A stretch of 64,000 nucleotides of DNA. Origin: Desulfocapsa sp. Its GTDB lineage: Bacteria > Desulfobacterota > Desulfobulbia > Desulfobulbales > Desulfocapsaceae. The notes under the pieces were generated by a model, which was not told the origin of the DNA, made no database searches, and saw only the letters and a list, made by a program, of their open reading frames with translations. Both the position numbers and the translations under genes were made by a program. Below, piece by piece: positions 42,929-52,033 of this stretch. The stretch is taken from contig JAFLJS010000008.1 in the NCBI GenBank assembly GCA_022712895.1, positions 62,001 to 126,000 on the forward strand, read 5' to 3'. Within the stretch, counting starts at the first letter, position 1. Each line of letters opens with the position of its first letter.

Positions 42929-45246
42929 TTAAAAATCCTGAGGAATTGTTGCAGACCATCTTGAAAGACATTCTCAAGACGCCTGCTTTTTTGATTCGTA
43001 TTCTGCCGAGCACGTTCTGTAGCCTGACAATTGACAACTTCTGGTAGCAACCCTCCACGAATAAAAGGCACCAGCTTCCCCTGACGACATTGATCGCTGA
43101 ACAATTTACCTGCCTGGATATCTGCAAAATAAAGATCCACACCCTCAGGAGGCTGAAGATGAAGCGAAGCGCTTGTAATTCTTTTCATGGCATGCGCCCA
43201 CACCCGCATGGCCCCGGTAGATCCAGTGAGAGTCGTTGGTTTATTATCATCACGCCCCACCCAGACCACTGCCACATGGGAACCAGTGAATCCAGCAAAC
43301 CATGAATCTCGCAGCTGATCCGTCGTCCCCGTCTTCCCTGCAACCGTGAATTCTGGTCGCAACATTTTCTTGAGTTTTTTCCCCGTTCCCGTTTCACATA
43401 CTGCCTGCAAAGCTGTGCTCAGACAGAAAACAGCAGCAGGATCTACAGCCTGTTCCACGGTTAGGGGATAGCGCTGTAGCAACTGGTTCCCGCGATCGGT
43501 GACTGCCAGAATGGTTCGTAACGGTGTTTTATAACCTCCGGCCGCAATCGTCTGGTACATTTGCAAAATTGTTATGGGAGGAAGTTCAACGGCACCAAGC
43601 AACAGCGAGGGAAATGGCTGTATTTTCTCAGTTATTCCCAGGCGATACATCGTATCCACTACTGAATCAACACCCAGATCCATCCCTAGCTGCACAGTGG
43701 CCACATTCAAAGATCTCACCAGCGCCTGTTGCAAAGAGACAGGGCCATGAAACAACTTGTCATAGTTCTCCGGCTTCCAATCTTTTCCAGTGAGTGGAAC
43801 TGTGAGAGGAGTGTCATAGAGAGTGCTCAGAAGATGGTATCTCTCAGGACGACTCAGGGCGTTCAAGTACACAGCGGGTTTAACAACAGAGCCCACGGGT
43901 CGTTTCATATGCAGGGCACGATTGAACCCGGCTTGACGAGAGAATCGATCCCCCACCACAGCCAGTACTTCACCCTGATCAGCGGAGCAGAGAACAAAAG
44001 CACCTTGCAGCGTTTCCTTTGTCAGCCTTCGTTCTTTTTCCAGGTCAGCCAGCACCTGTTGTAAACTCTCTTCCGCCTGCCGCTGAAGGACAGGGTCAAA
44101 GGTAGTGAAAATAGAAAGCCCTTCGCTCTGTAGGTCTTCGTCACGATAATCACGTTTCAGTTGTTGACGCACCAGTTGCACAAATGCGGGATAATGCGTG
44201 ATGCCAGAAGGGATACGTTTGCTCACCCCAAGGGCTTCTGCCTGCAGTTGACTGGCAATATCAGGAGCCAGCAAACCTTCCTGCCCCATACTCTCAAGGA
44301 TCAGATTACGCCGCTTCTTTGCACGCTGCGGCTGCTTCCTGGGGTTATAAAAGGATGCTCCCTTAGCAAGGCCCACCAAAAGAGCAATCTGCCCGGGAGA
44401 GAGCTCGTCTATATTTCGTTCAAAATAAAACCGACTTGCCATGGCAAAACCATGAATAGCCCGTTTACCATCCTGCCCCATATAGATTTCGTTAAGGTAA
44501 ACCTCAAGAATGTCATCTTTCTGGTAACGGTACTCCAGAATAATGGCCATACAAGCTTCCTTGAGCTTCCTTTTCATACTCTGTTCACCGGAGAGGAAAA
44601 AGTTTTTCACCAGTTGTTGCGTCAGAGTACTTCCTCCCTGTACAGTTTTTCCAGCTTTCAAATTGGCCAGCAGGGCACGAAAAATAGCAAGGGGACGTAC
44701 TCCAAGGTGGTGATAAAACTGCTTGTCCTCAATAAGCAGTAGCGTCTGTGTGAGCAGAACCGGAGTGTCCTTCAACTGAATGAGGAGACGGTCTTCATTG
44801 TCTCCCGGATAAATTGAGGCAAACAGTAGCGGTTCTAGTTGAAACAGACCGAGTTGCTGTTGAGACTGCTGATCAGTGAGGGATGTGATGGTATTGTTTT
44901 CTAGGGTTAATTCTACGATGGCGGCAGCTTGCATACTCCCCGGAGAATGAACATTCCGACTATGGATAGTGAATACATTTCCATTATTATGGTATGCACC
45001 CGGCTTCTCCAGCTCCTCTGTCTGCTTGTATTGCAGCAAACTGAGTTCCTGTTGTAAATGTTCCTTCTGGAGTTCCTTGCCCACATATAATTCTAATGGC
45101 CGGCCATATATCCTGGCTGGTAACTCCCAGCGTTTTCCTTGAAAACGTGAGCTGATCTGTTTGTCCAATACAGCGATATTTTTCGGTACATAATAAGCCC
45201 CCGCCAGCAGTAGGATCAATAACAAGGTGACGGATATTTTTTTCAT
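42925..45246 (-). CDS. mrcB: Class A penicillin-binding protein (PBP1B-like)
   Basis: A 773-residue bifunctional peptidoglycan synthase. It has an N-terminal membrane anchor (VTLLLILLLAGAYYV) and a UB2H-like segment (PARIYGRPLELYV). The glycosyltransferase domain carries EDKQFYHHLGV and GGSTLTQQLVKNFFL. The transpeptidase domain carries SXXK in VGSVVKPAVYL, SXN in RSLNVATVQL, and KTGT in VAGKTGTTDQLRDSWF. It polymerises glycan and cross-links peptides in the periplasm. The ATG at 45246 is preferred to a TTG at 45276. The TPR lipoprotein gene overlaps its end. Confidence 0.93.
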   Translation of the reverse strand: MKKISVTLLLILLLAGAYYVPKNIAVLDKQISSRFQGKRWELPARIYGRPLELYVGKELQKEHLQQELSLLQYKQTEELEKPGAYHNNGNVFTIHSRNVHSPGSMQAAAIVELTLENNTITSLTDQQSQQQLGLFQLEPLLFASIYPGDNEDRLLIQLKDTPVLLTQTLLLIEDKQFYHHLGVRPLAIFRALLANLKAGKTVQGGSTLTQQLVKNFFLSGEQSMKRKLKEACMAIILEYRYQKDDILEVYLNEIYMGQDGKRAIHGFAMASRFYFERNIDELSPGQIALLVGLAKGASFYNPRKQPQRAKKRRNLILESMGQEGLLAPDIASQLQAEALGVSKRIPSGITHYPAFVQLVRQQLKRDYRDEDLQSEGLSIFTTFDPVLQRQAEESLQQVLADLEKERRLTKETLQGAFVLCSADQGEVLAVVGDRFSRQAGFNRALHMKRPVGSVVKPAVYLNALSRPERYHLLSTLYDTPLTVPLTGKDWKPENYDKLFHGPVSLQQALVRSLNVATVQLGMDLGVDSVVDTMYRLGITEKIQPFPSLLLGAVELPPITILQMYQTIAAGGYKTPLRTILAVTDRGNQLLQRYPLTVEQAVDPAAVFCLSTALQAVCETGTGKKLKKMLRPEFTVAGKTGTTDQLRDSWFAGFTGSHVAVVWVGRDDNKPTTLTGSTGAMRVWAHAMKRITSASLHLQPPEGVDLYFADIQAGKLFSDQCRQGKLVPFIRGGLLPEVVNCQATERARQNTNQKSRRLENVFQDGLQQFLRIFK

Positions 45247-45484
45247 GGGGAAACAGAGGGGTAAAGAGATTGGCAATCTAGGGATCTATCTTTCTGTGTA
45301 TATAACAAAAGCAGCTAGAGCGCCAATGATGATTATATATTTTATGAATAGAGGGAGCGGCATCGTGATGCTTATACTTTGTGTTATTGCACCAATTGAG
45401 TATCTTACAAAGGACGGCTACCACAAACAACAGACTTATATTATCGCTCAGATGAGCTTATCTTCACCCATTCCGGATACACAT

Positions 45485-46360
45485 ATGCAATCATACTCCA
45501 GCCCTTTACAAGAGAGTAGATTTATCAACATCTGTATTCTGTTGCTGGTCTTTTGTTTTTTCTTCTGGTCTGCCGCAACAGCCCAACCGGTAAATAGCAA
45601 GACAGCACCTCTTGACAAACTGACCGGCAAGGTTGTGTTCCAGAGGGCTGACGGGATATACCTGATGCAAGTGGGTAAGCACTCTGAGCAACATCTTGTC
45701 GATTACGGAAGCAATCCTCGCTGGTCACCCGACGGAAAACAGATCGCCTTTATACACGGTAATAAAATTCTGCTTATAACGACAAAAAACGGCAAGATCA
45801 AACAGCTTGCAACAGCAGGCAAGGCAAAGGCATTATGTTTTGATCCAGATGGCCGCTCTGTATTATTTACAGATAACAATCTGCTGCGCCGCGTGGATAT
45901 CAGAAACGGAAAAGTCAGGACATTGCTTAAAGATGGTACCTTCTATGAGGTTGATATAGCAGAAGATGGTCGACGACTGGCAGCAACAGTAAAAACACTT
46001 ACCGGCTTCAAGGTGCGGATATTTGACCTGAAAACCGATTCGCATCGAACACTGTCCAGGGGATGCTCAGCCAGCCTCTCTCCTGACGGAAATAGAATTA
46101 CTGTAAATGGCCCGAAGCACCGTATACTGCACCTGTTTCGATGGAAGGATTTGAAAAAAGCAGGTAAGATTCATGCGCCCGCTGGTAGGCGCTTCGATAA
46201 TCAACTCTGGTCAAATAATTCCCAGTGGATTACCAGCACCACAGAGGGAAAACGTAACGACATCTTTCTCCATCACGTCACCAGTGACACCAGTTACCAG
46301 TTAACAACAAGCGGTGACTGCGACAGGGCCGACCTTTACGTGAGTAAAATGTTGCCTTGA
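45485..46360 (+). CDS. Exported TolB-like beta-propeller (PD40) protein
   Basis: A 291-residue protein with an N-terminal signal (FINICILLLVFCFFFWSAATAQ) and five or six WD40-like PD40 blades: PRWSPDGKQIAFIHGNKILL, LCFDPDGRSVLFTDNN, IAEDGRRLAATV, SLSPDGNRITVNG and QLWSNNSQWITST. Such propellers bind partner proteins in the periplasm; TolB itself is longer and has an extra domain, so this is not TolB. The upstream 258 bases of open frame back to 45227 overlap the PBP gene and lack a convincing start. ATG 45485 (weak CGGA site) is chosen; ATG 45452 is an alternative. Confidence 0.75.
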   Translation: MQSYSSPLQESRFINICILLLVFCFFFWSAATAQPVNSKTAPLDKLTGKVVFQRADGIYLMQVGKHSEQHLVDYGSNPRWSPDGKQIAFIHGNKILLITTKNGKIKQLATAGKAKALCFDPDGRSVLFTDNNLLRRVDIRNGKVRTLLKDGTFYEVDIAEDGRRLAATVKTLTGFKVRIFDLKTDSHRTLSRGCSASLSPDGNRITVNGPKHRILHLFRWKDLKKAGKIHAPAGRRFDNQLWSNNSQWITSTTEGKRNDIFLHHVTSDTSYQLTTSGDCDRADLYVSKMLP

Positions 46361-46384
46361 GCCAATTACAGGTCGAATGGCAGT

Positions 46385-47332
46385 TTATTCGTAACGCTGG
46401 CTCGGAGATGCCACTTCATAACTATACTCCCCACCATTGGACAGTAATGCTGTCACAGTAATGTTATCAGGGTAAGATCCGCCGGGAGAGGAAAAGCGAA
46501 AAAGAGGACGACCATCATCATAATCACCCAAATCACGACCCTGATCTAAAATCTGGCCACTACTGTCACGAATTGTCAGCTCACTAATGTCTCCAGACAT
46601 GGAAGAAGGCAGCAATACTACCAGATTGCCATCACCTTCGGATATCGGTTTAAAGAGAAAACCATCGCCAATGGAAGCAGTTGCAGATTGCCCTGCCCCT
46701 ACCCTTGTAGCAGCTGCCGCACTTATTCCAGAATCCTGTTGATAAGCAAGAGACATTTTCCCTGCATCCTGCTCACCGGCATCAAATGCAGCAAGCATCT
46801 GCGTAGAAGATTCCAGAGCAAGCTCCACCATGGTAACAGCCATGGTGGAACCTAAAGAATCATACAGGGCATTTTTATTATCATCCAGTTGTGCAGCCTG
46901 AAAAGATTGCGCATGGATACTTTCCGCTTCCTCCAGAGAAAGCACACCCTGTTCAACCATGTCGTTCAAGGCAGCCCGAGATGCATCTTCCACAGGCACA
47001 TAACCATTGGCATACTCCATTGCCGAGAGGTGTTTTTCAAGAGATTCCTGATAGCTTGCCAGCCCCTCACTGCCTTTCAGGGTTTCAAGACGCTCAGCAA
47101 TAATTGCTGAAAAAAGTTGTTCCTCGTTTATCTCCTCACCTGTACCCGCTGGCAAAAAATCACTTAGAATATCTTCAAATGAAATCTGCTCCGCCTGAGT
47201 TTCCTGAGAAACAGTAGGTTCAGTTGATGCTGTAACTTCCGTGGCACTATTTAGATTACCAAGGAAGTTATCAGCAGCGCCTGTAATCTGGATATCAGCT
47301 ACTGTTGAAGAAAATGCTGGAGTGATGCTCAT
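46385..47332 (-). CDS. Hypothetical 315-residue protein
   Basis: I do not recognise this protein. It starts MSITPAFSSTVADIQITGAA without a signal peptide. The N-terminal 60 residues are Ser/Thr/Glu-rich and probably disordered; the middle (about 70-200) is helical with many Glu and Gln; the C-terminal 95 residues form a likely beta-sandwich (LVVLLPSSMSGDISELTIRD; SYPDNITVTALLSNGGEYSY). The overall plan, a low-complexity N-terminus and Ig-like tail with no signal, faintly resembles FlgD-like flagellar cap proteins, but no flagellar gene is near. AGGGAGATACC precedes the ATG. Confidence 0.7.
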   Translation of the reverse strand: MSITPAFSSTVADIQITGAADNFLGNLNSATEVTASTEPTVSQETQAEQISFEDILSDFLPAGTGEEINEEQLFSAIIAERLETLKGSEGLASYQESLEKHLSAMEYANGYVPVEDASRAALNDMVEQGVLSLEEAESIHAQSFQAAQLDDNKNALYDSLGSTMAVTMVELALESSTQMLAAFDAGEQDAGKMSLAYQQDSGISAAAATRVGAGQSATASIGDGFLFKPISEGDGNLVVLLPSSMSGDISELTIRDSSGQILDQGRDLGDYDDGRPLFRFSSPGGSYPDNITVTALLSNGGEYSYEVASPSQRYE

Positions 47333-47441
47333 GGTATCTCCCTTCTGTGATCCTGCATATAAACAATGATCTCTGTTAAATGGATTTCTACTGCACTACT
47401 TATCGGTGAACCACGCCCGATTCTTTACCAGCGAATAATTG

Positions 47442-47457
47442 TACCGAACGTTCGGTA
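47442..47457. promoter_or_regulatory. TetR-type operator 1
   Basis: TACCGAACGTTCGGTA is a perfect 16-bp palindrome 25 bases from centre to centre upstream of a good -35 box and 130 bp before the tetR start. Palindromes of the ACCGAACG-TTCGGT kind are common targets of TetR-family repressors. Confidence 0.7.
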
Positions 47458-47466
47458 GTTTTTCCA

Positions 47467-47495
47467 TTGACACCGACTCCTGGACTTTGTACTCT
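47467..47495 (+). promoter_or_regulatory. Sigma-70-type promoter of the tetR gene
   Basis: TTGACA (47467-47472) matches the -35 consensus exactly and is followed, after exactly 17 bases, by TACTCT (47490-47495) as -10 box. It lies between operators 1 and 2 and reads toward tetR. Confidence 0.65.
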
Positions 47496-47500
47496 CTTTG

Positions 47501-47516
47501 TACCAAACGGTCAGTT
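47501..47516. promoter_or_regulatory. TetR-type operator 2 (imperfect)
   Basis: TACCAAACGGTCAGTT shares the TACC-AACG half-site with operator 1 and has a degenerate second half. It covers the expected transcription start region just after the -10 box, so binding here would block initiation. Confidence 0.5.
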
Positions 47517-47579
47517 TTAACCGTAACGGGACTAGCACCCACGCATAACCTTATACGTAACGCTCCAAGGAACCAATAT

Positions 47580-48179
47580 ATGGCGGCAAAAAGCAAAGGG
47601 CAAGCTACTCGGGCTCATATCTTAAAAATAACAAGACACCTCTTTACTACCCAAGGCTTCAGCAACACCAGCATCAACACCATTATTAAAGCCACTGGAG
47701 TCAAGAAGGGAAATCTTTACTATCACTTTGCCAGCAAAGAAGAACTGGGACTGGCAGTTTTGCTTGATGCACAAGAAGAGTTCAATGGTTTCCTAAGCGA
47801 TTCTTTCCAAGGAGAGAACCCCATCGACAAGATCATTAACTCATGCGAAATGCTGTTACAATTATTACAAAAACAAAACTTTGTCGGCGGTTGCCTTTTT
47901 GGCAACACGGCCCTTGAAATGACTGATGGCAACTCTACATTCGGAAAAATCATTCAAGATGTCTTTGACCAGTGGACGACTAAAATTGAGCAGCACTTAC
48001 TAGAGGGACAGATTGATGGCTCCTTTAAAAACGATATCCCCATACCTGCACTGGCCACCACCGTAGTCGCAACCATCGAAGGAGGGATCATGATGTCACG
48101 AGTATCAAAAGGACAAAAGGGGCTGGCTGACTGTGTAATGATTTTGAAAGCGATTTTAAGAGGATCAGCAACAAAATAA
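47580..48179 (+). CDS. TetR-family transcriptional regulator
   Basis: A 199-residue repressor. The DNA-binding domain is ATRAHILKITRHLFTTQGFS to NTIIKATGVKKGNLYYHFASKEEL; the C-terminal domain (LLDAQEEFNGFLSD to the end) is a ligand-binding helical bundle with the AefR/YcdC-like FVGGCLFGNTALEMTD stretch. AAGGAACCAATAT before the ATG at 47580 fixes the start. The two ACCGAACG-type operators around its promoter imply autoregulation, and the DUF1566 and thioredoxin genes downstream may belong to its regulon. The FVGGC cysteine could sense electrophiles. Confidence 0.92.
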   Translation: MAAKSKGQATRAHILKITRHLFTTQGFSNTSINTIIKATGVKKGNLYYHFASKEELGLAVLLDAQEEFNGFLSDSFQGENPIDKIINSCEMLLQLLQKQNFVGGCLFGNTALEMTDGNSTFGKIIQDVFDQWTTKIEQHLLEGQIDGSFKNDIPIPALATTVVATIEGGIMMSRVSKGQKGLADCVMILKAILRGSATK

Positions 48180-48245
48180 AAGCGTAAAGCAAATGGCACT
48201 GACTACACAAACAAGTACTTACTCACCTATTCAGGAGAATTCAAA

Positions 48246-48728
48246 ATGAAAAAACTACTTATGCTAGCAGGAATATTGCTTATTACCATGACAAGCCAAA
48301 CATCTCTATTGGCAACAGAAAACGTTGCAAGCCAGCAAGACATTGATGGGCGGTTACTTGATCTGGGCAACGGTACTTGCCAGGACGTGAAAACAGGACA
48401 AATATGGCAACAGGGAACAAGTCCAAAGCTCAAAACACTGGAAAAAGCAAATGAGTATATTAAAACCCTCAACCTGGGAGGATATACAGACTGGCGCCTA
48501 CCCACTGTAAACGAACTCTATGATCTTCACCTTACTGTTGATCTCCACGAAAATGGCAACTGTACATTAAAAAGTGAAGGAAGCTACTGGTCAGATGAGC
48601 CTGACGACAAGGGACGTGTAGGAGCCTGGGAAATGGATGACAATTGTGATCCTGAACGTCAATACACTCCTAAAAAAGCTGGTCGCATCAGAGCTATCCG
48701 TGATATAAAGAATGTAAAGAACAGTTGA
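48246..48728 (+). CDS. Exported DUF1566 (Lcl C-terminal) protein
   Basis: A 160-residue exported protein: signal MKKLLMLAGILLITMTSQTS, then the DUF1566 fold with LLDLGNGTCQDVKTGQIWQ, the hallmark GGYTDWRLPTVNELYDL and WSDEPDDKGRVGAWEMD. DUF1566 is a C-type-lectin-like domain of surface and periplasmic proteins with no set function. CAGGAGAATTC precedes the ATG. It is 66 bp after tetR and 31 bp before the thioredoxin-like gene, probably one operon. Confidence 0.88.
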   Translation: MKKLLMLAGILLITMTSQTSLLATENVASQQDIDGRLLDLGNGTCQDVKTGQIWQQGTSPKLKTLEKANEYIKTLNLGGYTDWRLPTVNELYDLHLTVDLHENGNCTLKSEGSYWSDEPDDKGRVGAWEMDDNCDPERQYTPKKAGRIRAIRDIKNVKNS

Positions 48729-48759
48729 GTTCCCACCACCCTGAACCAGAGAGAAGCTT

Positions 48760-49278
48760 ATGCCAATGCCATATCGATTTTCAAGATACCATTATATAAT
48801 TATCCCACTATTTATACTCTGTTCGCTTCTAACGGGTGCTCTTAAGGTACAGGCAGAACAGCAAGCAATGCCAGCATTTCAATTACAAGGAGTAAAGAAC
48901 TCAGAACCAATCAACAGTGAGGACTACAAAGGAAAAGTGCTCATCGTTAACTTCTGGGCAACTTGGTGTCCTGTTTGTCGCAGGGAAACTCAGGATTTTA
49001 TTGAGCTCACCGACCTCTACAAGGATCAGGACTTTCAGATTATAGGTATTTCCGTGGATAAAGGTGGTGAGAAACCCGTCTTAGCGTTTATGGATAAAAT
49101 GAAAGTGAACTATCCAATCGCCATGGCCACCCAACAGGTGCAGGCTGACTTTGGTCCTATTGTGGGGATTCCAGCGAGTTTTGTAATTGACAAAAAAGGT
49201 AATATTTTCAAAAAAAGACAGGGATATATGAAATACAAACAGCTGGTTGCAGACATTGAGCAACTGTTGGCAGAGTAG
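48760..49278 (+). CDS. TlpA/ResA-like periplasmic thioredoxin
   Basis: A 172-residue protein with an N-terminal signal anchor (YHYIIIPLFILCSLLTGALK) and a TlpA-type thioredoxin fold: LIVNFWATWCPVCRRE with active site CPVC, GISVDKGG, and cis-proline in VGIPASFVI. It is likely a periplasmic thiol-disulfide reductant for cytochrome c maturation or exported cysteine proteins, with the C-x-x-C in reduced form. It lies 31 bp after the DUF1566 gene. It is followed by a convergent-gene hairpin. Confidence 0.92.
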   Translation: MPMPYRFSRYHYIIIPLFILCSLLTGALKVQAEQQAMPAFQLQGVKNSEPINSEDYKGKVLIVNFWATWCPVCRRETQDFIELTDLYKDQDFQIIGISVDKGGEKPVLAFMDKMKVNYPIAMATQQVQADFGPIVGIPASFVIDKKGNIFKKRQGYMKYKQLVADIEQLLAE

Positions 49279-49304
49279 CACCAACTCCTTGAGCAGGGTT
49301 AGCA

Positions 49305-49330
49305 ATGGCTCACTTTGTAAGTGAGTCCAT
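49305..49330. terminator. Hairpin between converging thioredoxin and acyltransferase genes
   Basis: ATGGCTCACTT pairs with AAGTGAGTCCAT (one bulged T, TGT loop), giving an 11-bp stem; ATTATATTT follows. It could terminate both genes, which end at 49278 and 49330. Confidence 0.55.
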
Positions 49331-51951
49331 TATATTTGAGATTTTGCATTCTCTGCGGACACACTAAAACGGATCAATTCATCTTCGAGATACGGACTAA
49401 TGTAAAGGGATCCCTGATGACTTAAATGATTGTCATCATAGTAAAGTATTGTTTTATCTTCTCCAAATATTGACTGGATATAATGACTCGTATTGAAATA
49501 ATGTACCAGATCAAAATAGCTGTCCAACTGCTGGAAAAACTCTTTACCTGTAAGCAGTCTGTTATCACTGAACACCTTATCCATATCACAAGAATCAGTC
49601 TCTCGGTAAGGTAAAGAGAGCAGGGTTACTTTACGACTCAAACATTTTTTGGGCGACTCTTTCAAAACAGGAGTTTGCCCGAGAATCACCACTTTTTTAC
49701 CACCATCCTGCAATGCACGAATCGTATTTGCAAATGACTCTTTCAAGATATCTTCTGCCGTCCTCGATTCATTTATCAACTGCCTTCCTTTCTTATTGAA
49801 AAACATGGACGGCTTTGCAAAATAAAAACCCTGTCGTATGGAAATAAAAACAAATTTTGTTTCAGGATTCTGTAAGATTTCATCGATATACTGATTGTTA
49901 AGTTTGGTGCAGATCTGATATGTATCATTCAGGGCCTCCTGCCCTTCTGAACCGATACCGTGGTAGAAAAGAGGTGGACAGGCAGGTTGTGCAAATACCC
50001 CAAAACTATAACCATTCTTCTTACTCCATTTTTGCACCGGAAGCGCATAATAACCAGCGTGGGAATCCCCCAGTAGAACGACATTGCTCCCCATGGATTC
50101 GGAAAACTGTGCCATTTCCGTCATGGCAGTTGCAGACAGCAAAAATTCGGTATTCTTTTCTTCTGCCAAGCGCCACTGTGAATAGTTGGAATATTGCAGC
50201 CTCACCGCAAGCAGCAGTGTCAGTAAAATAGTGATTACACCTCCTGACAAAACTGCTCTGTTCGTATTATTTTTTTGCAAAAAAGAGACATAAGTCCCAA
50301 GTACCAAAAGCAGAAAGATAAAAAATCCAAAGAGCAATGTGAAATCAAACGGGTTGACAGGTGAAGGACTAAAGAGAATAAAATAAGGATCAGTACCACC
50401 GCTTTCCACAAGCAGTCCATCCTCAAAGCCCATTGCTTTTACATCTGAAGACGATCTGTCGATACCGCCAAATAATTTTTCAATATTAATATGGTGCGCT
50501 ATTTTAAAGAAACCACTGGACACCACAATATTTGAAATATTCACCTTACCTTCGCTGATTAACGGGTCCAGCCGAATACTCTTTAATGTGGAGATATCGG
50601 GAAGCTTAAAAGTAAACTGATAGTGATTTCCAGACACTCTATTCTCATTATCATAGGTGAAGGAAAAAGAGTTTTCTGCTAGAAAATGTGACTTTCTATC
50701 CCGCCAATAGACCGAAATCTCCTCATTGAAAGGATCATTTGCACTTTCCAGCAACTCCACATCCATGCGGATGGTGGTAACCACCTTATTTTCCTCCAGC
50801 GAAACACTGGTGACAAATAGCAAGCTTAGAAAAATCGGCAAAAGAACGCAGAGAGAAAAATATTTCGCAACTCTGTAAGAATGTCTGTTCATAGAACCGA
50901 CTGTTCCAAGAAGACGGACAGGCCATTGCGGCAACGAACCGTACCTGAGCGGTTGCTCCACCACATAGTAAGAGAGAGTCGCCATCAGCAGACTGGCCAG
51001 AAAGATTCCACAGCCCAATGCGAAAGTGATTTCAGAACCAGTGATTGTTTTTACAAAGACAATAAGAGGCCAGTGCCACAAATAGAGAGAGTAGGATATC
51101 ACGCCAATCGCCACAAAAAGCTTCCATGACAATATCCTGAACAGAAAACTATCTCCAGATTGTCCACTGTACAGCATCAGGACTGTACCAAGAACCGGCA
51201 ACAGGGCAGGGACTCCCGGAAACAGTGTTGCACTGTCAATGAATGTAAAACCAGTAAGCACCAGAGCAAGTCCCAGGGCAGCCAATATATTATTCAATGC
51301 CTTCGATTTAATCTCAGGGAGATTGGCCACAACCAGCAACCCCCCAAGAGCCAGTTCCCAAGCCCTTGAGTGCAGCATATAAAAAGCAACTTTGGGGGAG
51401 CTGAAGCAAAGATATTGGCCATAAGCAAAAGAGAACAGTGCAAGGCCAAACAGAATATGTGCCACTTTTTTTTCCCAGAATCGAAAAACTGCCATAAGCA
51501 GCAAGGGCCATATAAGATAAAACTGTTCCTCCACCCCGAGCGACCAGGTATGAAGAAGAGGGGATGTTTCATTGGCCGCCTCAAAGTAGCCAACCTGCTG
51601 CACAAACAGAAAGTTCGATGCCTGAAACACTGCGTAGGGCAATTCTTCAAAAAATTGTTCATAGGCCTCTGGTTCAAAGGCCACCACTGCCAGCAAAGTG
51701 GAGAAAAGCAAAACGGTAAAAAGGGCAGGAAAAATGCGTCTTACGCGGCGGGCATAAAAGCGTGACATTGAAAAGTCACCACTACGCAGACCATCAACAA
51801 TAATACGGGTAATGAGAAAACCGGAAATCACAAAAAAGATATCAACTCCGGTAAAACCACCTGGCACGATCTTCTCGTTGAGGTGAAACAGAATCACACT
51901 CACAACAGCAAGGCATCTCATGCCATCAATGTCTGATCGATACCTCATCAA
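49330..51951 (-). CDS. OafA-type acyltransferase with C-terminal SGNH domain
   Basis: An 873-residue membrane protein. The first 360 residues are an acyltransferase 3 domain of about ten segments: RYRSDIDGMRCLAVVSVILFH, FIRRIFPALF-like RRVRRIFPALFTVLL, and HTWSLGVEEQFYLIWPLLL. A periplasmic beta-rich insert (residues 380-530) precedes another pair of membrane segments. The C-terminal SGNH hydrolase domain has GDSHAGYY (catalytic Ser in GDS) and DDNHLSHQGSLY (Asp and His). It would O-acetylate a surface polysaccharide. The insert between the two modules is unusual. The start at 51951 is one codon before a second ATG. Confidence 0.9.
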   Translation of the reverse strand: MMRYRSDIDGMRCLAVVSVILFHLNEKIVPGGFTGVDIFFVISGFLITRIIVDGLRSGDFSMSRFYARRVRRIFPALFTVLLFSTLLAVVAFEPEAYEQFFEELPYAVFQASNFLFVQQVGYFEAANETSPLLHTWSLGVEEQFYLIWPLLLMAVFRFWEKKVAHILFGLALFSFAYGQYLCFSSPKVAFYMLHSRAWELALGGLLVVANLPEIKSKALNNILAALGLALVLTGFTFIDSATLFPGVPALLPVLGTVLMLYSGQSGDSFLFRILSWKLFVAIGVISYSLYLWHWPLIVFVKTITGSEITFALGCGIFLASLLMATLSYYVVEQPLRYGSLPQWPVRLLGTVGSMNRHSYRVAKYFSLCVLLPIFLSLLFVTSVSLEENKVVTTIRMDVELLESANDPFNEEISVYWRDRKSHFLAENSFSFTYDNENRVSGNHYQFTFKLPDISTLKSIRLDPLISEGKVNISNIVVSSGFFKIAHHINIEKLFGGIDRSSSDVKAMGFEDGLLVESGGTDPYFILFSPSPVNPFDFTLLFGFFIFLLLVLGTYVSFLQKNNTNRAVLSGGVITILLTLLLAVRLQYSNYSQWRLAEEKNTEFLLSATAMTEMAQFSESMGSNVVLLGDSHAGYYALPVQKWSKKNGYSFGVFAQPACPPLFYHGIGSEGQEALNDTYQICTKLNNQYIDEILQNPETKFVFISIRQGFYFAKPSMFFNKKGRQLINESRTAEDILKESFANTIRALQDGGKKVVILGQTPVLKESPKKCLSRKVTLLSLPYRETDSCDMDKVFSDNRLLTGKEFFQQLDSYFDLVHYFNTSHYIQSIFGEDKTILYYDDNHLSHQGSLYISPYLEDELIRFSVSAENAKSQI

Positions 51952-52033
51952 CTACTTCCTTGAGACTGATGATCGTTGGCCTGTCAGGGGCCTATCTACA
52001 CAACGAGAAAAAACATGCGCATTCAAAGGTTAC

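Noticed and set aside
45227-45484. N-terminal extension of the PD40 protein
   Set aside because: It overlaps the PBP1B start, has no ribosome site, and the signal peptide begins clearly at 45485.
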